The position numbers and the translations under genes are program-made. Positions 1 through 5,674 of a DNA stretch of 5,771 nt are shown here, piece by piece. Origin of the DNA: CAYONM01 sp964405325 (GTDB taxonomy: Bacteria; Planctomycetota; UBA11346). Position 1 is the first letter of the stretch, and each line of letters starts with the position of its first letter. The notes beneath the pieces were generated by a model. The model had not been told where the DNA came from, did no database searches, and saw nothing but the letters and a program-made list of their open reading frames with translations. The DNA lies in NCBI GenBank assembly GCA_964405325.1, contig CAYONM010000233.1, forward strand, positions 1 through 5,771. The letters are read 5' to 3'.

Positions 1-313
1 CAGGACCAAAAATCGTCTGCGCCTGGCTCGACCTGAGTTTATAGAGGTGCCCTAATGATTTGTGCCTGGACGAGAGACCCTTCCAAGAAAACCGGGGGGC
101 TTTTTGGCCAGGAATGTTGCGTGGCAGCGGTTTGCAGACGGGAGACGGCCGGTTTCTGGCCATCCGGGGACAAGCTCGATAATGCCCACCTGTTACACCT
201 CAGCTCGGCACTTTTGCCGTGGTCTCATCATCCGGTCCAGCCAGGCCCGATCCGAGAGGTGGAGGTCATGGCGTCCGGCTTGGTGACTGCCGGCATCAGC
301 TCGGGCACGACCG

Positions 314-329
314 CATGATCCCATGATCC
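314..329. repeat. Two tandem copies of CATGATCC
   Basis: CATGATCC occurs twice without a gap (314-321, 322-329) in the non-coding left region. It is probably a slippage-type duplication; no function can be assigned. Confidence 0.5.
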
Positions 330-343
330 GTTGCGCAATGACG

Positions 344-376
344 ACGCCCTGGCCCGCGGCGTGCGGAGCAGGGCGT
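344..376 (-). terminator. Second stem-loop beyond fba; possible 3' end of the transcript
   Basis: A perfect 8-bp inverted repeat ACGCCCTG (344-351) and CAGGGCGT (369-376) encloses an inner 4-bp CCGC/GCGG stem (354-357, 363-366) with a 5-base loop. It lies about 50 bases beyond the fba stop in the direction of transcription. It is G+C-rich but lacks a T-run, so if it ends transcription it would do so as a hairpin without a U-tract or as a block to 3' exonucleases after Rho termination. Confidence 0.33.
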
Positions 377-388
377 GGTCTGGTGGAG

Positions 389-417
389 CGTCGTCGCTAC
401 TACGTGCAGCGATGACG
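389..417. other. Stem-loop just after the fba stop
   Basis: CGTCGTCGCT (389-398) and AGCGATGACG (408-417) are complementary over 10 bp with one mismatch (A.C in the minus-strand RNA, a G.U wobble on the plus-strand RNA) and a 9-base loop. It starts about 10 bases beyond the fba stop. There is no T-run after it on the minus strand. It is either the first part of a 3'-end structure for the fba transcript or an RNA-stabilising hairpin. Confidence 0.4.
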
Positions 418-426
418 ATTGCCTGC

Positions 427-1458
427 TTATTTCTTCAGCAGACTGGTACCTTCGGCGCGCAGGTCTTTGATTGCCTGCAGGACGCGGTCTTTCATGCCGC
501 CGATGGCGGCTTTGCTCCAGGCGCGGGGGTCGTAGACCTTCTTGTTGCCGACTTCGCCGTCGATGCGCAGGACGCCGTCGTAATTCTTGTACATGTGGTC
601 GGCGACCGGACGGGTGAAGGCGTACTGGGTGTCGGTGTCGACGTTCATTTTGATGACGCCGTAGTCCAGGGTCTCGTGGATTTCGGCCTGGGTGGAGCCG
701 GAGCCGCCGTGGAAGACCAGGTCCAGGGGGGTGGCACCCGTGCCGTGCTGTTTCTGCACCGCGGCTTGGCCGTCCTTGAGGATGCTGGGCTTCAGGACCA
801 CGTTGCCCGGCTTGTAGACGCCGTGCACGTTGCCGAAGGTGGCGGCCAGCATGAAGCGACCGATGCCATTAAGCTGTTCGTAGGCTTGGACCATATCACC
901 AGGGGTGGTGTATAACTTGTCCTTGCCGACATGCGAGGTGTCGTGGCCGTCTTCCTCGCCGCCGACGACGCCGGTTTCGATTTCGAGGATGATGTTCAGC
1001 TTGGCCAAGCGCTCCAGGTATTGCTTGGAGATTTTCAGGTTTTCTTCCAGGGGCAGCTCGGAGCCGTCGAACATGTGGCTGTTGAACAGGGGCGGCAGGC
1101 CGGCAGCAACGCGCTTCTCGCTTGCTTCAATCAGCGGGTCCATGAAGGGACCCAGATTTTTGGGATGGCAGTGATCGGTGTGCAGGGCGATCAGCACGGT
1201 GTGTTTTTCGGCCAGGCGATGCGCGGCCTCGGCCAGGACGATGGCGCCCAGGGCCATGTCCTTCACCGCTGGGCCGGAGGCGTGTGCGCCGCCGCCGGAG
1301 GAGACCTGGATGATGCCGTCGCAGCCGGCTTCAGCGAAGCCCTGCAGACAGGCATTGAGGGTTTCCAGGCTGGTGACGTTGATCGCTGGATAGGCGAACT
1401 TGCCCGACTTGGCGTTGTCGAGCATCTGGCAGTATTGGTCGTAGGTGGCTATGGGCAT
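427..1458 (-). CDS. fba: Class II fructose-bisphosphate aldolase
   Basis: Zinc-dependent aldolase of 343 residues that cleaves fructose 1,6-bisphosphate to glyceraldehyde 3-phosphate and dihydroxyacetone phosphate in glycolysis, and makes it in gluconeogenesis; cytoplasmic. The protein is full length, with FAYPAINVTS near the N-terminus and the E. coli FbaA-type residues in place: ALHTDHC (catalytic Asp95, zinc His96), GGEEDG (166-171), FGNVHGVYKPGNVVL (zinc His212), LVFHGGSGS (zinc His250 and phosphate-binding glycines) and MNVDTDTQ (271-278). These sit at a constant offset of 14 from the E. coli His110, His226 and His264. GGEEDG and NVDTDTQ favour the class IIA branch over the tagatose-bisphosphate or shorter class IIB aldolases. 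It follows the GTPase gene by 96 bases on the same strand and is the last gene of the run; two stem-loops lie just beyond its stop. No functional link to the preceding pair is evident. Confidence 0.97.
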   Translation of the reverse strand: MPIATYDQYCQMLDNAKSGKFAYPAINVTSLETLNACLQGFAEAGCDGIIQVSSGGGAHASGPAVKDMALGAIVLAEAAHRLAEKHTVLIALHTDHCHPKNLGPFMDPLIEASEKRVAAGLPPLFNSHMFDGSELPLEENLKISKQYLERLAKLNIILEIETGVVGGEEDGHDTSHVGKDKLYTTPGDMVQAYEQLNGIGRFMLAATFGNVHGVYKPGNVVLKPSILKDGQAAVQKQHGTGATPLDLVFHGGSGSTQAEIHETLDYGVIKMNVDTDTQYAFTRPVADHMYKNYDGVLRIDGEVGNKKVYDPRAWSKAAIGGMKDRVLQAIKDLRAEGTSLLKK

Positions 1459-1554
1459 AGCAGGCTCCTTGCGGGGGGCGAAGGTGGCAAACGAAGCGGA
1501 TCGTGGCAGCAGGCCACAGGGTGCAAGGAGTCTGAGCGGAGGCCTGGGACAGGT
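1459..1554. other. Short gap between the GTPase gene and fba
   Basis: Ninety-six bases with no gene. They contain a 5-bp stem GTGGC/GCCAC (1503-1507 and 1513-1517) with a 5-base loop, too short to mean much, and a GCCTG/CAGGC pair around the GTPase stop (from about 1542). No acceptable -35/-10 pair was found on the minus strand, so I cannot say whether fba has its own promoter. Confidence 0.4.
1465..1470 (-). promoter_or_regulatory. Shine-Dalgarno site of fba
   Basis: AAGGAG on the minus strand, 6 bases before the ATG at 1458, in the same CAAGGAGCC context as the site of the URO-D gene. It is a strong site, as expected for an abundant glycolytic enzyme. Confidence 0.75.
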
Positions 1555-2466
1555 TCAGGCGGTGGGGTTGGCGAGGTGACCGTTGGCGAGGTTCTGGGCC
1601 AGTTGGTGCAGGGCGTCCTCGGCAGTCAGATCGGCGATCAGAACCAGGTTGGCGTCTTGCTGCTGGCAGGCGCGCTGTTGCCAGACCCCGGCGCTGTAGT
1701 CCACCTGCCAGCAGCCGCAGCCATCGGGTCCGGCCAGGCAGCCTTTGACCCGGTGCAGCGCCGGGCTGATGGCACGGCAGGCGTCCGCCAATTGCTCGAT
1801 GGTGATGTTGGCGGCGGGTTGGACCTGTTCGGTGACGAAGGAGATGTCCTTGCAGGGCGTCAGCTCGCCGGCAATGGCAGGGGCCCTGCCCGCCGCCGGT
1901 AGCCAGTCGGCTTGATGCTGGGCTTGGCTGCAGCGGACGATTTCAGCCATCGGTTGTAAGGTTTCCAATTGCAGCTGACAGGTTTCGATCGTGGTGTCAG
2001 TATACTTGTCGATTTTATTGATCAGCAGCAGGTCGGCGGCCTGCACCTGTTTGACCGTTGCCGGCAGGGTACGCAGCAATTTCGGAAACTGTCCTGGATC
2101 GATCAGGCAGACGCCGCGGGCCAGGCGGAAATGGCGATCGAGACGGGTTTCGGCCAGCATGGTCGCGAAGCCCGATGGATCGGCCATGCCGCTGGTCTCG
2201 ATCACGACGCCATCGGGTTGCAGCTCGATCAGATGTTCCAGGGCATCGATGAATTCGGTCACCTTGCAGCGGCAGAAGATGCTGCCGCCGGCAACGGTGG
2301 TCAGCTGGTTGTCTGGCAGCTGCAGGCGTGAACCGTCGATGTCTTTGGGTGAGAATTCGTTGACCAGATACACGATGCGACGGCCCTGCAGCTGCTCGAT
2401 CATCCGTTCCAGCAGGGTGGTCTTGCCGGCGCCTAAAAAACCCGTGACCAGGCACAATGGTATCAT
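1555..2466 (-). CDS. COG0523 (CobW/P47K) family G3E GTPase
   Basis: 303 residues, cytoplasmic, somewhat short for the family. Visible G-motifs: Walker A GFLGAGKTT (9-17), the G3E signature ETSGMADPSG (90-99, where members usually read ET[ST]G-x-[AS]-[DE]P) and the guanine-specificity motif NKID (150-153). A CobW C-terminal domain spans about 215-300. COG0523 proteins are GTP-dependent metallochaperones or insertases for zinc, cobalt (CobW) or nickel-like sites. The usual metal motif CxCC after switch I is here CRCK (65-68), so the final Cys is missing, while three extra Cys (243, 250, 252) occur in the C-terminal domain. The gene follows the URO-D/thioredoxin methyltransferase on the same strand across a 91-base gap containing a stem-loop, so a partnership in metal or corrinoid handling is plausible but inferred. 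A zinc-homeostasis role (ZigA/YeiR type) is the main alternative; no Zur site was seen. Confidence 0.9.
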   Translation of the reverse strand: MIPLCLVTGFLGAGKTTLLERMIEQLQGRRIVYLVNEFSPKDIDGSRLQLPDNQLTTVAGGSIFCRCKVTEFIDALEHLIELQPDGVVIETSGMADPSGFATMLAETRLDRHFRLARGVCLIDPGQFPKLLRTLPATVKQVQAADLLLINKIDKYTDTTIETCQLQLETLQPMAEIVRCSQAQHQADWLPAAGRAPAIAGELTPCKDISFVTEQVQPAANITIEQLADACRAISPALHRVKGCLAGPDGCGCWQVDYSAGVWQQRACQQQDANLVLIADLTAEDALHQLAQNLANGHLANPTA

Positions 2467-2471
2467 GGTTG

Positions 2472-2477
2472 CCCTTT
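2472..2477 (-). promoter_or_regulatory. Shine-Dalgarno site of the GTPase gene
   Basis: AAAGGG on the minus strand, 5 bases before the ATG at 2466. It is weaker than the AAGGAG sites of the flanking genes, but it supports this start, which also places the Walker A loop at the usual residue 9-17. Confidence 0.5.
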
Positions 2478-2490
2478 CGCGTGGTCTGGA

Positions 2491-2543
2491 CGACGATCGA
2501 CACCGCTGTTGACGGCTTGGCCGTCGAGCGGTGTCGATGTTCG
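2491..2543. other. Strong intergenic stem-loop between the URO-D and GTPase genes
   Basis: A perfect 12-bp inverted repeat, ATCGACACCGCT (2496-2507) and AGCGGTGTCGAT (2527-2538), encloses a second perfect 6-bp stem GACGGC/GCCGTC (2511-2516 and 2520-2525) with a 3-base loop. A further CGA/TCG pairing (2491-2493 with 2541-2543) lies beyond a 2x2 internal loop. The structure begins about 15 bases after the URO-D stop and ends about 14 bases before the GTPase Shine-Dalgarno site. Neither strand has a T-run after the stem, so a classical intrinsic terminator is unlikely. An mRNA-stabilising or processing hairpin that sets unequal expression of the two genes, or a dispersed REP-like element, would fit. 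Confidence 0.7.
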
Positions 2544-2557
2544 GCCGGAATGCACCG

Positions 2558-3934
2558 TCAGACTGCGACCTTGGCCTGGATTGCGGCGTTGACGCGCTCT
2601 TCCAGGGTTCGGGCGTCTGGGATCAGCGAGGAGAATGCCACCTGACCGTCGATGCACAGGGTCGGGACGTGGCCCACGCCCAATTTGACCATGTAGCCGA
2701 TGCCGTCACGACCGGTCACCTTGTGCTCGCGAACGATCACCTTGTTGTCGAAGCTGGCAGCCACGCGATTGGCGGCGGCGACCATGTACTGACAGGGCGG
2801 ACAGGTTTTGGAGTCCAGGGTGATCAAGTCGATGATGACCTGTTCCTCGTCGTTGTAGTTCGGAGGCTGGATGTCGTCGAAGCCTTCCATCGGTACCGCC
2901 TGCAGGGAGCGGGCGACCTCCAGCTGATAGTTGTCGTGTATCAAGGGTGCGACCGCTTCCAGGTTGGCCGACGGGGTGGCGTAGGGCAGATCGCAGCCGG
3001 GGGCCAGGATGAAGCCGGTGTCGCCGCCCTGATTCAGGCAGGTGACCACATCGCGGCGGACATCGTCCGGCGTGCCCAACAGCAGCGCCAAGGTCAGCTT
3101 GATGTTGCCGCCGATGGAGCAGCCGTGTTTTTCGGCCAGCTGGCGGGCGTAGGCCAGATCGATGTTCTCGTCGATGGAGAAGTTGTCGCAGGTGGTGCCA
3201 GCCAGGTTGTCGAGCACGCGGGTGGCGTCGCCGCAGACGAACATGGAGCCGAGTTTGCCTTGGGCATGCACGGTATCAAAGATGTGGTTGACGGGCGCGG
3301 TGACGAATTGTTCGAAATGCTCCGGCGAGATCTGGCTGACCATGGGGTCGACCACGGCAACCACGTCGCAACCGGCCTCGATGTAGGCAGTGGCCATCTG
3401 GCTGCCGATGGTGGCGGCGTGATCGATGATCGCCTGCACGCGCTCTTCGTCGTCGAACATCTCCAGGAAGATGTCGTTGCCCATCAGGTGCAGGGCCAGG
3501 GTGAAGGGGCCGCAAATCAGGCCGTAGAGGGCGGTGTCGTCGCCGATGGCTTCGGCGATACGGCGGGTGGCCTCCAGGCAGGTGGGGATGCGCCCGGCTT
3601 GCAGGTTGAAAGCGGGCAGGTCGGCCAGTTCGCCGCCGGCATCCTCGCTCAGGGGGTGGCTGGCGACGGCCGGCGGACCGTCTTCGGCCCAGACCAGCTT
3701 GCAGCCCAGCACTTCGGCTTCCACCTGCAGGTCGAAGACAATGGGCAGGCCATCGGGTTGATACCGCTGTTTGGCTTTCAGCAGACCGGCGACGATGTGA
3801 TCGGCGCTGCGCAGGTAGTCGGTGGCGTTTTTGCCGATCAGCTGGCCGCCGTGACTGCCGACAAAGGGCAGCCAGGGGGTGCGTTCAGTGGCTTTGCGTT
3901 CTAGGGCATCGAGGAGGATCTGTTTGCCGCTCAT
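2558..3934 (-). CDS. URO-D family (MtaA/CmuA-like) methyltransferase fused to a thioredoxin-fold domain
   Basis: A 458-residue two-domain cytoplasmic protein with no signal peptide or membrane segment. Residues about 1-345 form a uroporphyrinogen-decarboxylase-type TIM barrel: GLPIVFDLQVEAEVLGC (62-78), LICGPFTLALHLMG (139-152), AGCDVVAVVDPMVSQISPEHF (187-207), FVCGDAT (232-238), SIDENIDL (253-260) and GFILAPGCDLPYATP (307-321). The Cys at 234 and 314 correspond to the two zinc-ligand Cys of the H-x-C...C motif in MtaA/MtbA methylcobalamin:thiol methyltransferases, which argues for a methyltransferase rather than haem-pathway HemE; the motif His is Phe232 here. Residues about 365-458 look like a thioredoxin-fold domain: TCPPCQYM (CXXC at 378-381) and GHVPTLCIDG, whose Pro424 would be the cis-proline. 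The fusion suggests a thiol/disulfide or methyl-acceptor role for the second domain, which is inference. The next gene downstream, 91 bases away, encodes a COG0523 GTPase. Substrate unknown. The fold assignments are strong; the exact activity is not. Confidence 0.88.
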   Translation of the reverse strand: MSGKQILLDALERKATERTPWLPFVGSHGGQLIGKNATDYLRSADHIVAGLLKAKQRYQPDGLPIVFDLQVEAEVLGCKLVWAEDGPPAVASHPLSEDAGGELADLPAFNLQAGRIPTCLEATRRIAEAIGDDTALYGLICGPFTLALHLMGNDIFLEMFDDEERVQAIIDHAATIGSQMATAYIEAGCDVVAVVDPMVSQISPEHFEQFVTAPVNHIFDTVHAQGKLGSMFVCGDATRVLDNLAGTTCDNFSIDENIDLAYARQLAEKHGCSIGGNIKLTLALLLGTPDDVRRDVVTCLNQGGDTGFILAPGCDLPYATPSANLEAVAPLIHDNYQLEVARSLQAVPMEGFDDIQPPNYNDEEQVIIDLITLDSKTCPPCQYMVAAANRVAASFDNKVIVREHKVTGRDGIGYMVKLGVGHVPTLCIDGQVAFSSLIPDARTLEERVNAAIQAKVAV

Positions 3935-3941
3935 GCTTCGG

Positions 3942-3947
3942 CTCCTT
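3942..3947 (-). promoter_or_regulatory. Shine-Dalgarno site of the URO-D/thioredoxin gene
   Basis: AAGGAG on the minus strand, 7 bases before the ATG at 3934. The surrounding CAAGGAGCC is the same as the site in front of fba, and the strong match fixes the start codon. Confidence 0.75.
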
Positions 3948-4001
3948 GGCAGACACGGTCATGGGCCGGAACTGGCCTCGTGTTCGGCAAGCAGCCTAGG
4001 C

Positions 4002-4046
4002 AGGCGGTGGTACTGTTCTTGCAATGAGCGAGGCGGTTTTGGTACT
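4002..4046. repeat. Imperfect direct repeat in the nadB/URO-D gap (possible operator)
   Basis: AGGCGGT-GGTACT at 4002-4014 recurs as AGGCGGT-ttt-GGTACT at 4031-4046 (plus strand; on the transcript strand AGTACC..ACCGCCT). Thirteen bases are shared, the second copy carries a 3-base insert, and the starts are 29 bases apart, close to three helical turns. The pair lies in the 120-base gap 3935-4054, 68 to 112 bases before the URO-D start. Spacing and position would suit a regulator binding site, but no clear -35/-10 promoter was found nearby, and the function is inference. The gap also has an 8-bp palindrome GCCTAGGC at 3994-4001. I see no B12 or SAM riboswitch core and no T-tract terminator after nadB. 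Confidence 0.4.
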
Positions 4047-4054
4047 TTGGTGCC

Positions 4055-5674
4055 TCAGCGCTCTTCGCGTATCAACACGATGTGCTCGCCCGGCTGCGAG
4101 CCGTCGTCGTCCGTACGCAGGTGGGTGCCCAGGCTGCCGGGACGGGCGCGGGCGGCGTACGCGATCAGGGCCGAGGCCAGGAGCATGTTCTGCATCTCCC
4201 AGCCTGAACGCTCGGCGAAGCGGCCCCGGGCCTGGTGCTGCATCCAGAAACCGAGGCTGCGACACGCGGTGTCGAGGCCGGATTGATGCCGGGTGAGGCC
4301 GGCCTGCCGCCACATCAGCGATCGCGAGGAACGGATCAGGTCGTCGACATCGATCGCGATCGGCGGCCGGTCGCTGTCGTGCCAGATCCGACCGGCGGTC
4401 AGGGTTTCTGCGGCCGCGGCTTCCTGGCCGGCGCGACGGCCCATCACCAGACCTTCCAGCAGGGAGTTGGAGGCCAGACGATTAGCGCCGTTCAGACCGG
4501 TACAGGCGACTTCGCCCGCGACCCACAGCCCCGGCAGGCTGGAGCGTCCGTGCAGGTCGGAGCTGACGCCGCCGCAGTGGTAGTGCGCGGCTGGATGCAC
4601 CGGGATCCAGTCGCGGGTGATGTCGATCTGCAGTTCGGCACAGGTGGCGTAGATGGTCGGAAAGCGAGCTCGCAGAAAATCGGCTTGCAGGTGGGTGGCG
4701 TTGAGCCAAACGTGCTGGAAGCACGAACTCGCGATCTCCTTGACGATCGCCTGGCTGACCACATCGCGTGGCGCCAGCTCGGCACGCTCGTGATAGTGAG
4801 GCATGAAGCGTTCGCCGTCGTTGTTGACCAACCAGGCGCCTTCGCCGCGCATGGCCTCGGTGATCAGGTGTCGCGGGGTACCGGCGATGTACAGGCAGGT
4901 GGGATGGAATTGTACGAATTCCAGATCTACGAGTTTGGCGCCGGCGCGATAGGCCATGGCCAGGCCATCACCGGTGGCGAGGCGAGGATTGGAGGTCTCC
5001 CGGTACAGTCGACCGCTGCCGCCGGTGGCGAGCACCACCGCTGGGGCCATGGCCAGCTGCTGGGAGCCGGCGTAGTCGTACAAGGCGCCCACCACCCGGT
5101 CGTGGTCGCGTAGCAGATCCAGCACGAACACCTCGGTGTGGACCTGGATACGGGGATGGTTGCAGGCCGCATCCGACAGCGTGCGAGCGATCTCGCGGCC
5201 AGTGGAATCACCGCCGGCATGCAGGATGCGCCGGGCGCTGTGGCCGCCTTCCCGGGTCAGGGCCACTCCGCCCTGATCGTCCAGATCGAAGACGCAGCCA
5301 TAGCGGCGCAGATCGTCCAGGGCCTCAGCGGCTTCGCCAAGGATGCTCGAGACGGCCGGCTCGCGATTGAAGCTGGAACCGGCCTGCAGGGTGTCTTGCA
5401 CATGTTGCCGCACGCTGTCGCCGGATTCGCACTCGCTCTGATCCAACACTGCGGCGATGCCGCCCTGGGCGTAGGCGGTATTGCCTTCCGACAGGGGCCC
5501 CTTGGTCAGCAACAGAACCGAGGCGCCTTGTTCGGCTGCGGCCAGAGCGGCGCTGGCGCCGGCGACACCACCGCCGATCACCAGCACATCGACCTCGTGC
5601 TGCGGTAGCAAATCGCGGTCGAAGGCGATCAGATAGCGGGGGCAGTGGGGGCCGGGAACGCGCCGATCAGGCAT
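4055..5674 (-). CDS. nadB: L-aspartate oxidase NadB
   Basis: FAD-dependent oxidase (539 aa, a normal length) that converts L-aspartate to iminoaspartate, the first step of de novo NAD synthesis in the cytoplasm; NadA would use the product. Visible motifs: N-terminal dinucleotide-binding VDVLVIGGGVAGA (GGGVAG about residues 34-39), GNTAYAQGGIAAV (about 65-77), the family signature TREGGHSARRILHAGGDSTG (about 140-159), FHPTCLY with the substrate-side His (about 257), RGEGA and ELAPRD (Arg about 303), HYHCGG (His about 364) and the C-terminal FAD block GEVACTGLNGANRLASNSLL. A helical C-terminal domain follows (from about 440). These residues match the active-site His/Arg set known for E. coli NadB. 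The ATG at 5674 is preferred because GGAG lies 7 bases upstream; the frame is also open upstream to a TTG at 5704, but that start lies deeper inside murD. The start overlaps the murD stop. No nadA or nadC is in view. Fumarate reductase/succinate dehydrogenase flavoproteins are related, but the EGGHS and HYxCGG context favours NadB. Confidence 0.96.
   Translation of the reverse strand: MPDRRVPGPHCPRYLIAFDRDLLPQHEVDVLVIGGGVAGASAALAAAEQGASVLLLTKGPLSEGNTAYAQGGIAAVLDQSECESGDSVRQHVQDTLQAGSSFNREPAVSSILGEAAEALDDLRRYGCVFDLDDQGGVALTREGGHSARRILHAGGDSTGREIARTLSDAACNHPRIQVHTEVFVLDLLRDHDRVVGALYDYAGSQQLAMAPAVVLATGGSGRLYRETSNPRLATGDGLAMAYRAGAKLVDLEFVQFHPTCLYIAGTPRHLITEAMRGEGAWLVNNDGERFMPHYHERAELAPRDVVSQAIVKEIASSCFQHVWLNATHLQADFLRARFPTIYATCAELQIDITRDWIPVHPAAHYHCGGVSSDLHGRSSLPGLWVAGEVACTGLNGANRLASNSLLEGLVMGRRAGQEAAAAETLTAGRIWHDSDRPPIAIDVDDLIRSSRSLMWRQAGLTRHQSGLDTACRSLGFWMQHQARGRFAERSGWEMQNMLLASALIAYAARARPGSLGTHLRTDDDGSQPGEHIVLIREER

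Larger units (their letters stand above)
1..426. other. Left region without a convincing gene
   Basis: Beyond fba there are about 430 bases with no recognisable protein, tRNA or CRISPR signal. Contents: the two stem-loops at 344-417, the tandem CATGATCC, a 5-bp stem CGGCA/TGCCG at 206-219, and an A-rich/G-run/T-run stretch near 88-106 that looks vaguely like a terminator but has only a weak stem. On the plus strand a frame open from the left edge ends in TAG at 42-44 and could be the tail of a gene convergent with fba. An 87-codon plus-strand frame at 55-318 has a weak GAGG eight bases before its ATG, but its composition is unlike a typical protein and I recognise nothing in it. Confidence 0.5.

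Noticed and set aside
88..112. Terminator-like A-run, G-run and T-run on the plus strand
   Set aside because: The G-run has no matching C-run close by; the best stem is a few A-T and two G-C pairs with a bulge, too weak for an intrinsic terminator.
55..318. An 87-codon plus-strand frame in the left region, with a competing frame at 62-286
   Set aside because: The ribosome site is weak, two frames overlap with equal plausibility, the protein is unlike any family I know, and codon use does not match the neighbouring genes.
931..1902. A plus-strand reading frame of 323 codons crossing fba, the gap and the GTPase gene
   Set aside because: It is antisense to two well supported genes and has the same low-complexity reverse-frame composition.
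2531..3904. A plus-strand reading frame open for 457 codons opposite the URO-D/thioredoxin gene
   Set aside because: It lies antisense to a gene with clear domain motifs, its translation is an Ala/Gly/Val/Asp/Gln-rich mix typical of the reverse frame of G+C-rich codons, and it has no recognisable motif.
2558..3934. HemE (uroporphyrinogen decarboxylase of haem synthesis)
   Set aside because: The cysteines in VCGDAT and PGCDLP, the thioredoxin extension and the absence of the HemE N-terminal RQAGRY-type motif point to the methyltransferase branch of the fold.
3935..4054. Cobalamin or SAM riboswitch upstream of the methyltransferase gene
   Set aside because: The 120-base gap is short for a B12 riboswitch and I could not find the conserved B12-box or SAM-box core sequences.
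4235..5113. A plus-strand reading frame of 292 codons opposite nadB
   Set aside because: It is antisense to nadB, whose FAD and active-site motifs are unmistakable; the plus-strand product has no recognisable family features.
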